From Hallerella sp963629575 (GTDB lineage: Bacteria; Fibrobacterota; Fibrobacteria; Fibrobacterales; Fibrobacteraceae): 63,925 nucleotides of DNA. The stretch is from contig CAVGIM010000008.1 in the NCBI GenBank assembly GCA_963629575.1, positions 1-63,925 on the forward strand, in the 5' to 3' direction. Below, one piece after another: positions 22,352 through 31,458 of the stretch. Each line of letters opens with the position of its first letter. The stretch's first letter is position 1. The translations under genes and the position numbers were made by a program. Under the pieces are notes generated by a model that was not told the DNA's origin, searched no databases, and saw only the letters and a program-made list of their open reading frames with translations.

Positions 22352-23767
22352 CTACTTGCGGCTCCAGGTTGTTCCCTGCGGGCCGTCCTTGATTTCAACG
22401 CCTTTTTCCTTGAGCAGATCGCGAATGCGGTCGCTTTCCGCCCAGTTTTTCGCCTTGCGGGCTTCGGAACGTTTTGCGACAAGCGCATCGATCTCCGCGG
22501 AATCGTCCGCAGCGTTCGGGTCCTGCTTTTTCGCAAATTCCTTGCGCGGTTCGTCAAGCTTCAATCCGAGTACCCGGTCGAAATCCAAAACCAGCGCGGA
22601 CTTTTCGCCTTCGGAAAGATCCGTTTTAAGGACGCTGTTCAGAATGCCGAGTGCGCGCGGCATGTTCAAATCGTCACCGATCGCGTTCTTGAATTCCTCG
22701 CGCCACTTTTTGGCGGCATCCGTTTCGATTGCCGTCGCCTTTCCAATCAGCGGGTCCGTTTTCTTGTGCAGGCTCTTGAGAGCTTCCCGTGCGCTGTCGA
22801 GCGATTCGAAACTGAAATTCAGATAGTTCCGGTAATGGCTGGTGAGAGCGAACAGGCGGTAGTCCAGCGGGTTGTAGCCTTTGTCCTTCAGCACATCGAC
22901 CGTCAGAAATTCGCCGGAACTCTTGCTCATCTTGGCCCCGTCGAGCCGCAAGAATTCGCCGTGCATCCAGAAGCGGCTGAAAGGCTTTCCCGTCGCGCAT
23001 TCGCTCTGGGCGATTTCATTTGTGTGGTGAACGCGGATATGGTCCGTTCCGCCGCAGTGAATGTCGAGAGTCGGACCGTTATACTTCATCGCCATCGCGG
23101 AACATTCGATGTGCCAGCCGGGAAATCCCACGCCCCACGGGCTGTCCCATTCCATTAAACGGTGCTTGTCCTTGGGGCTGAATTTCCAAAGCGCAAAATC
23201 CGTCGGAGCGCGCTTTTCTCCCATATCGATTCGGGAGCCTTGGCGCAAGTTTTCCACGTCCAGGCGCGCAAAGTCCGCATAGCGCGGAAACTTGAGACTG
23301 TCGAAATAGATGCCGTCGGATGTCCGATACGTGTAGCCCTTTTCTTCCAGTTCCTTTACCAGATCGATCTGTTCCTGGATGTGATCCGTCGCACGGACCC
23401 ATTTTGTCGGCTCCTGGATGTTCAAGGCGTGCCAATCCCGAAAGAAGGCGTCCATGTAGAACTTCGCGATATCCCACACGGATTTTCCTTCGCGGAGAGC
23501 GCCTTTTTCCATCTTGTCGTCGCCGGTATCGCCGTCGCTCGTGAGATGCCCGACATCGGTGATGTTCACGATATGGTTTAATTTGTACCCATAGTATTCC
23601 AGCGTCCGGCAGAGCGTATCTTCGAAAATATACGTGCGCAGATTTCCGATGTGCGCGTAGTGATAGACCGTGGGACCGCAGCAATACATCTTGACCGTAT
23701 CGTTTCCGGGGAGAAGATCAAACGGTTCCTTCTTGCGGGTTGCCGTATTGTAAAATATAAGAGCCAT
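22352..23767 (-). CDS. cysS: Cysteinyl-tRNA synthetase
   Basis: 471 aa, normal length. Class I synthetase with the HIGH motif as YAHIGN, zinc ligand candidates at CCGPTVYHYAH and GWHIECSAMA, CGGTDHIRVHH, and the KMSKSSGEF motif. The C-terminal DALR/anticodon region ends in EKGVEIKDGPQGTTW, typical of bacterial CysRS. GGAAGGAAAT precedes the ATG. It is the last gene of the six-gene operon starting at gltX, 20 bp after the GH57 gene. Confidence 0.96.
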   Translation of the reverse strand: MALIFYNTATRKKEPFDLLPGNDTVKMYCCGPTVYHYAHIGNLRTYIFEDTLCRTLEYYGYKLNHIVNITDVGHLTSDGDTGDDKMEKGALREGKSVWDIAKFYMDAFFRDWHALNIQEPTKWVRATDHIQEQIDLVKELEEKGYTYRTSDGIYFDSLKFPRYADFARLDVENLRQGSRIDMGEKRAPTDFALWKFSPKDKHRLMEWDSPWGVGFPGWHIECSAMAMKYNGPTLDIHCGGTDHIRVHHTNEIAQSECATGKPFSRFWMHGEFLRLDGAKMSKSSGEFLTVDVLKDKGYNPLDYRLFALTSHYRNYLNFSFESLDSAREALKSLHKKTDPLIGKATAIETDAAKKWREEFKNAIGDDLNMPRALGILNSVLKTDLSEGEKSALVLDFDRVLGLKLDEPRKEFAKKQDPNAADDSAEIDALVAKRSEARKAKNWAESDRIRDLLKEKGVEIKDGPQGTTWSRK

Positions 23768-23787
23768 ATTTCCTTCCGGTTAAAAAG

Positions 23788-26220
23788 TTAGCGTTTTTTT
23801 GCGCGACGCTCGAAGTTCAGCCAGTCGAACATGGGAAGCAACGCACGGTTCTGCGGATTTTCCGCATCATCGAGATACTTCCGGTATGCAGGGAACGCCT
23901 GGTTTTCGAGAGAGGTCTTGTCGATGTTCAAACGCAGCCAGTCCGCCATCGAAATGAGCCCCGTGATATGCGAAATGACCGTTTCCTCGTATTCGCGAGA
24001 CGCCCTTTCGATAAGCTCGGAGAGCTTTCTGTAGAACATTCGCCCAGTGCCGCCGAACGAAAAGTTCGTTTGAAGTTCTGTCGCTTCGTCGATTAGCTTG
24101 TGCGTATCGTCCAGGAGCTTCTGGTCGTGCGCCTTCAGATATCGCAGCGCCATTTCGTGAATCTTCGCGTTGATTTCAAGGCTCAGGACCTTGCGCATCG
24201 TATCGGTCAGCGTGTGGTCGGAATCGGCGAGCGAGTCGATGGAGAGCCCATGGGAAAGCGCAAAGCCGTCAAACGCGTGCGTGACTTCTTCCAGGCGGGA
24301 CTTCGTCAAAAGCTGGTTCACGTGGCGGAGAGAATCGCTCATCAGATGCCGCAAGCGGATGACGTAGGCGGTCGGGAAAAGTTCCTTCAGCTTGTCGAAA
24401 GAAAGGTTCGAATCGTTTACGAACGGGAGGTTCTTTTCGTCGAATCCGCTGAACGTGGCAACAGTAACGCGTCCCATGTTGTCCGTGAGGACAAGAATCG
24501 TCGATTCCGTCCGTTCGCCGATATCCGAATCGTCAAACACCGCATGGACAACGGTTTCCCGCTTTCTCGAAGCGACAATTTTCGCTTCGATTCGCGTATC
24601 GAGCGTCGAAGAATCCTCGTAGCAATCGAGCCCCATATGCAGAATCACGGCCCGTTCCGCAAGCAGCTTGAGGGCGACCGGCATTTCGGGCACCGCATAG
24701 CGGACAAACACCTCGGCGCCGTTCCAGTGGTGTTCATTGGAAGTCGCCCGCCCGAGAATGCCCATGAACTGGTCGCGCAGCGGATGATAGTCGGGCAAGA
24801 ACGGCTTGAAAAGTTCCATCGCGCGTTCCGCGTAGCGCATGTTCTGGACGGGTTCAAGGCCTTCGATGTCGTTGAAGAACCAGCCGCAGCTCGTAAACGA
24901 GAACAGGCAGAACTTTTGGATTTCGAGCAGGCGAATCGCGTTTGTCCGCTGCTTTCCATCTTCCGGATTCTTGAGAATTTCGGAAAGGAATTTTTCCTTG
25001 CGCTCCGTTTCCTCGGGCTTCACCAGAACATCGATATAGCGGTTCCGCGCTTTCCACGGATCGATTTTCGAAATCTTTTCGAATTCGCGCAGATAGACTT
25101 CGTCCGCAAATTTCTTGAGAAAATTCATCGCGTCGCGGAGCGGCGTTCGCCATTTCTGGTTCCAGCCCGGGCCGCCGCCCGTCGAACATCCGCAGTCCCG
25201 ATACCAGCGTCCGACTCCATGGGCACAGCTCCAGGCGCAACCTTCGGAATGGGCGTTCTTGAGCTTCACTTCGAAGCGCGGCGGAAAATGTTCGCGGAAC
25301 CAGCCGAAATTCACCGGGACCATTTCGTGTTCCGGAGCGTAACGGTTAAAAAGCCAGGCCGCACACATATCGCCAAACGGTTCGTGGTGCCCGTAGGATT
25401 CCCCGTCCGTTCCGATGCTCACCAGCTGGGCGTCTTCTCGGTTCGGGTCAAACGCGTCCTGGATCCGCTTGCCAAAGACGTTCGCGTCGCGCAAGAGATG
25501 TTCAAACCCGACAGCGCTCGAAAGCCACGGGTTGTAGAAGAAAACATCCAGATAGCCGTCGCAAATCTTCCTACCTTCGGCATCGACCGGGAAAATCCGG
25601 TAAGGGCGCGTCGTGTCGATGTCCGTATTTTCGCACGGTTTCCATTCCCCGCCAGCAAGCGGTCGGAAACATTCGGCCTGGGTCGGCGAAAGAACCGTGA
25701 ACTGGATTCCTTCGCGGATCAAATCGACGACAACATCCATGTTGATGGCGGTCTCGGCAAGCCACATCGCCTCCGGCTTTCGACCAAAATGCGTTTCGAA
25801 ATCGCGAATGCCCCAGCGGATTTGCGTTATCCGGTCTTCTTCCGAAGCGAGCGGCATGATGATGTGGTTATATACCTGGGCGATAGCGTTCCCGTGTCCG
25901 AGACGCTCGACGCTTTTCGCATCGGCCTCTTGAATCCGACGGTAGGTTTCCGGAAGATGCGTCCGAATCCAGCCGATAAGGGTCGGGCCAAAATTGAAGC
26001 TCATGAACTCGTAATTGTTTACGATATCCTGAATCCGCCCAGAGCCTGTGAGGATTCTGCTCGCCGAATTCGGGCTGTAGCACTGCGCGGCGATCCGGTC
26101 GTTCCAATCGTGGAACGGGGCCGCGCTTGGCTGGTTTTCGATTTCGCCTGTCCAGGGATTTTCGCGAGGAGGCTGGTAGAAGTGTCCGTGGATTGTGAAG
26201 TAAAGCGGTTGTTTTGCCAT
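23788..26220 (-). CDS. GH57 / DUF3536 family protein
   Basis: 810 aa from the ATG at 26220 (a TTG at 26247 would overlap queA). It opens YFTIHGHFYQPPRENPW, the first conserved block of GH57 polysaccharide-active enzymes. A GH57 catalytic-type barrel follows (WLAETAINMDVV, ISIGTDGESYGHHE; the E and D there are candidate catalytic residues), then a helical DUF3536 region. GH57 acts on alpha-glucans; DUF3536 members are not characterised. Cytosolic, no signal peptide. A role in glycogen turnover is possible, as Fibrobacter stores glycogen, but this is inference. Confidence 0.87.
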   Translation of the reverse strand: MAKQPLYFTIHGHFYQPPRENPWTGEIENQPSAAPFHDWNDRIAAQCYSPNSASRILTGSGRIQDIVNNYEFMSFNFGPTLIGWIRTHLPETYRRIQEADAKSVERLGHGNAIAQVYNHIIMPLASEEDRITQIRWGIRDFETHFGRKPEAMWLAETAINMDVVVDLIREGIQFTVLSPTQAECFRPLAGGEWKPCENTDIDTTRPYRIFPVDAEGRKICDGYLDVFFYNPWLSSAVGFEHLLRDANVFGKRIQDAFDPNREDAQLVSIGTDGESYGHHEPFGDMCAAWLFNRYAPEHEMVPVNFGWFREHFPPRFEVKLKNAHSEGCAWSCAHGVGRWYRDCGCSTGGGPGWNQKWRTPLRDAMNFLKKFADEVYLREFEKISKIDPWKARNRYIDVLVKPEETERKEKFLSEILKNPEDGKQRTNAIRLLEIQKFCLFSFTSCGWFFNDIEGLEPVQNMRYAERAMELFKPFLPDYHPLRDQFMGILGRATSNEHHWNGAEVFVRYAVPEMPVALKLLAERAVILHMGLDCYEDSSTLDTRIEAKIVASRKRETVVHAVFDDSDIGERTESTILVLTDNMGRVTVATFSGFDEKNLPFVNDSNLSFDKLKELFPTAYVIRLRHLMSDSLRHVNQLLTKSRLEEVTHAFDGFALSHGLSIDSLADSDHTLTDTMRKVLSLEINAKIHEMALRYLKAHDQKLLDDTHKLIDEATELQTNFSFGGTGRMFYRKLSELIERASREYEETVISHITGLISMADWLRLNIDKTSLENQAFPAYRKYLDDAENPQNRALLPMFDWLNFERRAKKR

Positions 26221-26243
26221 TTGATTACCGTTAATTGATACGC

Positions 26244-27293
26244 TCAAAGAATCAGCATCCCGTCGCCGTAGCTGAAAAGGTGGAGTCCGTGATCCACCGC
26301 ATAGCGATAGGCGCCTAGCGTATTCTCTCGACCGTAAAAAGCCGCAACCAGCAAGATTAGCGAACTTTTCGGCCAGTGAAAGTTGGTGAGAAGACCGTCG
26401 GCTATCTTGTAACGATACCCCGGATAGAAGAAAGCGTGCGTAACTCCCGACTGCGGGACAAGCGTTCCGTCGTCTTTCGCGATGGTCTCGATAACGCGCG
26501 TGCTGGTCGTGCCGATGGGAACGATGCGCCCGCCCGCCTTTTTCGCCGCGTTGATGATTTCCGCGTTTTCCTCCGTAAGTTCGTAATGTTCCCCGTGCAT
26601 CTTGTGCAGGCGGAAATCCTCCTCGGAGATGTTCTGGAACGTTCCCGGTCCGACGTGCAGCGTGACCTCGGCGACTTTTACGCCTTTCGCTTTCAAATCC
26701 GTCATCATCTGCTCGTTGAAGTGGAGGCTTGCCGTCGGCGCCGCCACCGCACCCGAATACTTGGCAAAGATCGTCTGGTAGGCGATTTTGTCTTCTTCGT
26801 CATCGGGTCTGTCGATATACGGCGGTAGCGGGACATGCCCCTGTCGGTTCATCACGGATTCCAGTTCCACGGGGCTAACGTCAAACCGCAGGATTCGTGC
26901 GCCATCCGGATTGATTTGTTCGACAGTCGTTTTTATTCCCGCGATTTCCAGCTCGCGTCCGACCCGAAACGCCTTGCCAGGACGCACCCAGGATTCCCAC
27001 CGGGCCTTTCCCGAAGCGTCGGGGAAAAGCGTCTGCACCAAAAGAATTTCCACTTCGCCACCGTGTTCTGTCCGTCCGAAAAGCCGCGCGGGAATCACCT
27101 TCGTATTGTTCACGACAATGCAGTCGCCGGGACGAAAATACTCGACGATACTCGGAGCGGGAACGATTTCTAACGGACCGTTTCCATCCTTGGGACAGTG
27201 CAGAATCTTTGTCTTGCCCTTACCCGGGGAACGCGTCGCGATCAGTTCCTTTGGAAACTCGAACGCGTAATCGGAAAGATGACTTGAAATCAT
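26244..27293 (-). CDS. queA: S-adenosylmethionine:tRNA ribosyltransferase-isomerase
   Basis: 349 aa from the ATG at 27293, overlapping the WYL stop by 4 bp (ATGA). It transfers and isomerises the ribosyl part of SAM onto 7-aminomethyl-deazaguanine in tRNA, making epoxyqueuosine. Conserved blocks: DYAFEFPKELIA, DCIVVNNTKVIPARLFG, GTFQNISEEDFRLHKMHGE (family block), GTTSTRVIE and LTNFHWPKSSLILL. Queuosine sits in the anticodons of Asp, Asn, His and Tyr tRNAs. The neighbouring synthetase genes make this a translation-oriented operon. Confidence 0.96.
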   Translation of the reverse strand: MISSHLSDYAFEFPKELIATRSPGKGKTKILHCPKDGNGPLEIVPAPSIVEYFRPGDCIVVNNTKVIPARLFGRTEHGGEVEILLVQTLFPDASGKARWESWVRPGKAFRVGRELEIAGIKTTVEQINPDGARILRFDVSPVELESVMNRQGHVPLPPYIDRPDDEEDKIAYQTIFAKYSGAVAAPTASLHFNEQMMTDLKAKGVKVAEVTLHVGPGTFQNISEEDFRLHKMHGEHYELTEENAEIINAAKKAGGRIVPIGTTSTRVIETIAKDDGTLVPQSGVTHAFFYPGYRYKIADGLLTNFHWPKSSLILLVAAFYGRENTLGAYRYAVDHGLHLFSYGDGMLIL

Positions 27294-28258
27294 AGCGCCT
27301 TGACCGATTCCTTCAGCTTTTTCCGCAAGTTCACCTTTAGCGATTCCGGTTCGAGGATTTTCACGTCGGGAAGAACGCTCAGAAGCCAACCTTCCAGATC
27401 GGGCGTGTCATAGACGGAAAGCTCGACCGTCATCGGCTCCTGTTTTCGGATTTTTGCCGGCGGGTTAAAATGCGCTTCGCGGAATTGCGCGGCGAGCCAC
27501 GACGACTTGATTTCCATCACGAGCCGAATCTTTTCGAATGCAGCTCCGCTGAACTTTCCAAAGCAGTTCCGGTAAAGATTCCTGTAGTCGAAATCGACAG
27601 GAGGAAAGAATCCTCCGGTCCGACGAAAATTCTTGATTCGGCGCACGGCAAAGAACTTGACGACGCTTTCCGACAAGGCTATCAGATAGAGCGTATCGAT
27701 TCGCAAGACGAGCTTTAGCGGACAGACTTCGAGTTTTTCTTCCTGCGCCAGATCCTTCGCCGGGACATACGTGATGAAAAGCTTCGCCCGAGACTTGATG
27801 GCTTCGAGCATCTTGTCGATTTCCGCTTCGCGAAAGCTCAGGTTCTCGCTGTATTCCGAAAACGGTCCCAGATCAACAATGAAATCGTTATCGACGCTCA
27901 TCGCATGGCTCATCGTTTCGGAATCCGCGTTTTCGTCGCCACAGAGATATTCGATGGCCTTCTTGACATTTTTTCCGTGAGCGGTCGTTCCGACGCTATC
28001 GAGTACCTTTTGCGCCGACTTGAGTCCGCGAATGATCGCTTCGGGACGCTTTGCCGCCGAAGCCTGGATAAAGAATTTCTTCGTTTTCTTTTCCTGTTTC
28101 AGCCCGCAGTTCTCCGATTCCAGCGTTTCTATGTAGCGATAGATGGTACGCTGGTCGCGGCCCATGTAGTCCGCGAGTTCCCGGAGCGTCGCCGGCTTGT
28201 TGGGCGGACTCAGTCGCATTTTCAGTTGGGTCAGTTTTTCGTACGTTGATTTCGACAT
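27290..28258 (-). CDS. WYL-domain transcriptional regulator
   Basis: 322 aa from the ATG at 28258, with AAGGAGAATGGA as ribosome site. The N-terminal winged helix (about 1-65) reads TLRELADYMGRDQRTIYRYIETLE. A middle WYL-type domain (about 135-235; LFITYVPAK, VCPLKLVLRIDTLYLIAL) and a C-terminal WCX-like part with DTPDLEGWLLSVLPDVKIL follow. WYL domains are thought to sense ligands, some of them nucleic acids, and often regulate defence genes. Here it sits inside a housekeeping operon (overlapping queA by 4 bp), which is unusual. Confidence 0.87.
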   Translation of the reverse strand: MSKSTYEKLTQLKMRLSPPNKPATLRELADYMGRDQRTIYRYIETLESENCGLKQEKKTKKFFIQASAAKRPEAIIRGLKSAQKVLDSVGTTAHGKNVKKAIEYLCGDENADSETMSHAMSVDNDFIVDLGPFSEYSENLSFREAEIDKMLEAIKSRAKLFITYVPAKDLAQEEKLEVCPLKLVLRIDTLYLIALSESVVKFFAVRRIKNFRRTGGFFPPVDFDYRNLYRNCFGKFSGAAFEKIRLVMEIKSSWLAAQFREAHFNPPAKIRKQEPMTVELSVYDTPDLEGWLLSVLPDVKILEPESLKVNLRKKLKESVKAL

Positions 28259-28272
28259 TCCATTCTCCTTCT

Positions 28273-29520
28273 CTATCCATTTTCCATGCAAAGATGGGTC
28301 GGAACATCCATCCCTTTCATCACACGGTCAACGATCCTGTTCAACACTTTTTTTTGAAAGATACCCGAAGGTTCGTATTTTACGATGATTTCGTCCGCCA
28401 GGGGAATTACGCGCAAGCGACACTTCGCAAGATAGCTGTTCGATCGCAGCGCCAGGGCGAGCTTTTCCGCCTGTTCCGTCACCTGGAGAGATGGACGCGG
28501 GACGGCTTTCAGTTCAAGCGCCAGATTGCGGAGTCCGGGAACTTCGCCAAGGCGTTCCTCGGCCTTCGAAATGTCGCTGTCGGCAAAATAAAGGGCCTTT
28601 ACCGTCGCTTCGCCGTTTCTGACTTCGATTTCGTCATTGAAAAGCGGACTGTCCTTTTCGCCGACGATTCCGACGATTTGTCCTCGGATTTCCTCGTCCT
28701 CCACGGGCCTTGCGGGCTCTACCCGTACCAGATCGATCACGCCTCGAAAGTTCCTCATTCGACATACAGATTCCAGAACGTTCCTCCTGTCGGGAAATCG
28801 CGAAACCGTTCCATGGACATAGGCAATCGCATGGACAACGTCCCACTTCAAAAGACCGGGAAGAGACGAGAATCGTTCCGAAAGACTTTCCGATAGCCGT
28901 TCTCTCAAAAGCGAATCCGGAACAAGCTGCCTTTCTTGCGGGAGCGTGACAAACAGGACCTTTCCGTTTTCCAGCTGCACCACGAGCTTTTCTTCTCCGC
29001 GATCCGCCACCGACCCGACGACCACCCCAAACGCCTTTCGCAATACGTGATATACCGGGTCGCCAAGAAGCGCGACACCGCATTGCGCAGGGAGCAGGCG
29101 AAATCCCATCGGGGCCTTGTCGTTGAAACGCGTCATCAGCGGACGGGTAAACCGTTCGAGACGGTTGCCGCCAAAATCCAGATCGACAACTTCTTCCGTC
29201 TGCGTCTTGTAGAGAGCCTTGACACGCCCCGGGGAATCCTTGCCGTCGATATAGACCCAATCCTTCAGTGCGATTCTGTTCTGGCCCAGCAGCTTGGCAT
29301 ACTCGGAACCTTCCTCCGGATGCCCAAAATACATCTCGCGGGAAAACGCGACAAAGAACGCGCCGCATACCGAGCATTTACAGACGAGGGGAATGTCCGG
29401 GCGCACCGCGCAATGAACCGAAAACGTCTCCTTCGCAAGAACCTCGTGTCGAGTAATCGCTCGACACTCCTTGCAATAGAGCATCCGGTCCAAAATCCTG
29501 TGCGTCCAGATTCTGAGCAT
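28273..29520 (-). CDS. Uncharacterised protein with zinc-ribbon N-terminus and BON-like part
   Basis: 415 aa starting 2 bp after the gltX stop. Two CxxC pairs (CKEC about residue 17; CSVC about 50) suggest an N-terminal zinc ribbon. Residues about 300-345 (EVRNGEATVKALYFADSD...LGEVPGLRNLALELK) resemble a BON domain, and a similar but degenerate unit lies at about 225-270. A second possible start is the ATG at 29484. There is no membrane segment. Translational coupling to gltX and the WYL gene suggests a cytosolic role, which I cannot name. Confidence 0.6.
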   Translation of the reverse strand: MLRIWTHRILDRMLYCKECRAITRHEVLAKETFSVHCAVRPDIPLVCKCSVCGAFFVAFSREMYFGHPEEGSEYAKLLGQNRIALKDWVYIDGKDSPGRVKALYKTQTEEVVDLDFGGNRLERFTRPLMTRFNDKAPMGFRLLPAQCGVALLGDPVYHVLRKAFGVVVGSVADRGEEKLVVQLENGKVLFVTLPQERQLVPDSLLRERLSESLSERFSSLPGLLKWDVVHAIAYVHGTVSRFPDRRNVLESVCRMRNFRGVIDLVRVEPARPVEDEEIRGQIVGIVGEKDSPLFNDEIEVRNGEATVKALYFADSDISKAEERLGEVPGLRNLALELKAVPRPSLQVTEQAEKLALALRSNSYLAKCRLRVIPLADEIIVKYEPSGIFQKKVLNRIVDRVMKGMDVPTHLCMENG

Positions 29521-29522
29521 TG

Positions 29523-30992
29523 CTAGGCTTGCATTAGAGGTTCCGCAACATCTATTCGACGAAGCGTCTCATCCTTTCCGACGACCTCGAAAAGTTCCCA
29601 CAGGCCGGGGCCCGCCGTAACGCCAGAAACCGCGAGACGGACCGCTCCGACCAAATCGCCGAGCTTACAATGGCGACTTTCCGCCAAGGCAAGAAAGCCC
29701 TTTTCGATTTCCGCGGCACGGAAAGGCTCCACCGTGGCGAGCATTTCGCGAACAGCGCGAGCGACATCTCGGCTTCCGGGTCCCCACTGCTTGCGCATTC
29801 CCTTTTCGTCGTAAGAAGTCGGCGCCCGGAAGAAATACAGGGACATTTCCGCGAGATCCTTCAGAAAATGCGCACGGGGTTTCAACAGTTCCACGATTTC
29901 GTTCAGGCGTTCCGCCGGTTCACTTTCTACCGAAACGCCCAATTTTTCGAGACCTTTCTTCATCTCCGCGAGAAGCGTTTCGTTTGGCGTCGCGTGAATG
30001 TGCTGCATGTTCATCCACTGCAACTTTTTCGTGTCGAACTTTACCGCCGTCGGGTGGATGTTCTCGAGCTTGAACGCACCGATCATTTCTTCAAGAGTCA
30101 TCACTTCGCGGTCGTCTCCGGGGTTCCACCCCAAAAGCGCGAGATAGTTTACGAGCGTCTCCGGCAAGTATCCCAGTTCGCGAAATTCCCCGACAGAAGC
30201 AGCCCCGTTGCGCTTGGAAAGTTTTCCACCGTTTTTCGAATCGAGAATCACGGGAAGATGGCACCAGACAGGAGCTTCCCAGCCAAAAGCCTTGTAGAGC
30301 AGCACGTGCTTCGGCGTGGAACTGATCCATTCGTCGCCACGCAAGACGTGGGTCGTTCCCATCAGATGATCATCGACAACGCTCGCGAAATGGTAAGTCG
30401 GATAACCGTCCCGCTTGATAAGAACCAAATCGTCCAAGAGTTCGTTCCTGTATTCGATGTGTCCGCGGACCAGATCGTCAAATCCTGTCACGCCACTTTC
30501 CGGGATCTTGAACCGAATGACGGCCTTTTCGCCGGCGGCAATCCGACGCTCCGCCTCTTCGCGCGAAATGTTTCGACAGTGGCGATCGTAGCCCGTTTCC
30601 GCGACGCCCGCCTTCTTCTGCTCGGCGCGAACCTCGTTCAGGCGTTCCTCGGAGCAGAAGCAGTAATAGGCGCATCCCGCATCCAGGAGCTTTTGAATCT
30701 CGCGGTGATAGATATCCAGTCGTTCGCTCTGGAAATACGGTCCGCAGTCGCCTTCGTTCCCGGGACCTTCGTCCCAGTTCAATCCCAGCCATTTCAAGTC
30801 GCGCATCAGGTCCTTGAGCGCATCCTCGTTGTAACGCTTGCGGTCGGTATCCTCGATCCGCAGATAAAAGGTTCCGCCTGTCGCCTTGGCAAAAAAGTAG
30901 TTGTAAATCGCGGTACGAGCTCCGCCGACATGCAAATAGCCGGTAGGACTCGGAGCAAAGCGGACACGAACCTTGCGTGTAGAATCAGACAT
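29523..30992 (-). CDS. gltX: Glutamyl-tRNA synthetase
   Basis: 489 aa from the ATG at 30992 (GAGGTTTGAC precedes). Class I synthetase: HIGH motif as APSPTGYLHVGGART, LRIEDTD, a Cys-rich insert with YYCFCSEE (zinc-binding in many GluRS), LRGDEWISSTPKH and the KMSKS motif as KLSKRNGA. Whether it also charges tRNA-Gln cannot be told. First gene of a tight operon running to cysS. A perfect palindrome at 31080-31094 lies 88 bp upstream. Confidence 0.96.
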   Translation of the reverse strand: MSDSTRKVRVRFAPSPTGYLHVGGARTAIYNYFFAKATGGTFYLRIEDTDRKRYNEDALKDLMRDLKWLGLNWDEGPGNEGDCGPYFQSERLDIYHREIQKLLDAGCAYYCFCSEERLNEVRAEQKKAGVAETGYDRHCRNISREEAERRIAAGEKAVIRFKIPESGVTGFDDLVRGHIEYRNELLDDLVLIKRDGYPTYHFASVVDDHLMGTTHVLRGDEWISSTPKHVLLYKAFGWEAPVWCHLPVILDSKNGGKLSKRNGAASVGEFRELGYLPETLVNYLALLGWNPGDDREVMTLEEMIGAFKLENIHPTAVKFDTKKLQWMNMQHIHATPNETLLAEMKKGLEKLGVSVESEPAERLNEIVELLKPRAHFLKDLAEMSLYFFRAPTSYDEKGMRKQWGPGSRDVARAVREMLATVEPFRAAEIEKGFLALAESRHCKLGDLVGAVRLAVSGVTAGPGLWELFEVVGKDETLRRIDVAEPLMQA

Positions 30993-31079
30993 GTCAAACC
31001 TCGGATAAAATTTTCTTCCAAATTCCACGGTAAAAATAGATTTTCCATCGTCACGAGACGAGAGGCATTTTTATTTGTA

Positions 31080-31094
31080 TGTCAAAATTTGACA
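31080..31094. promoter_or_regulatory. Perfect 7-1-7 palindrome upstream of gltX
   Basis: TGTCAAAATTTGACA: 7-base arms around a single A. It contains TTGACA in both orientations, so it could be a -35 element on either strand or an operator. No matching -10 is evident at the usual spacing. Confidence 0.4.
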
Positions 31095-31121
31095 GATTTT
31101 CGCCAATCGACGGAGGGCGTG

Positions 31122-31313
31122 TCAGAGCTTAGTGAGCAGAGCTTGGAGCTTAGAGACACAGAGCGTTCCGCTTTGCGTTTGAACCTAGAAGTTTGCGAAA
31201 CTCGGATCTAAGCTCTAAGATCTAAGTTCTGTATTGGATCCTATCGCTTCGCTCCAGGATGACGGTTTACCGTACAAGGCTTTGCAGGTCGCTTCGCGAA
31301 CTCTCCACTCTCC
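31122..31313. repeat. Dispersed intergenic repeat (family A plus B), copy at 31.1 kb
   Basis: Starts CAGAGCTTAG and has mirrored TCTAAGCTCTAAG about 85 bp later, so the first ~105 nt could fold into a long hairpin. It continues into GGATCCTATCGCTTCGCTCC, AGGATGACGG and a GCTTCGCGAACTCTCCACTC tail. Matches 44736-44930 and 48161-48340 along the whole length. No coding sequence lies in the 31095-31458 gap apart from the promoter below. Confidence 0.8.
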
Positions 31314-31370
31314 ATCCTCACGGTATTCCTCCTCTCCTTCAAAAAAAAATAAAAAATTTCGATTTTCCCC

Positions 31371-31413
31371 TTGACTTTTGTTTTGAATGATTATAACTTT
31401 GTAATGATTACAA
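31371..31413 (+). promoter_or_regulatory. Promoter with PerR box for rubrerythrin
   Basis: TTGACT (31371-31376), 15-bp spacer, TATAAC (31392-31397), then the perfect 7-1-7 palindrome TTGTAATGATTACAA (31399-31413). This fits the PerR/Fur box consensus (TTATAATnATTATAA type). Its position over the transcription start suits peroxide-relieved repression by the PerR encoded 0.65 kb downstream. Confidence 0.82.
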
Positions 31414-31458
31414 CTTAGTTCAAAAGATGTGGTCATCACTTTCAACAAGGAGACAAAA

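Noticed and set aside
24100..26238. 712-codon open frame on the plus strand across the GH57 gene
   Set aside because: Antisense shadow. The minus strand encodes a recognisable GH57/DUF3536 protein; the plus-strand product is Arg-rich with no family features.
29670..31211. 513-codon plus-strand frame over gltX
   Set aside because: Antisense to a clear glutamyl-tRNA synthetase; no ribosome site and no protein-like composition.
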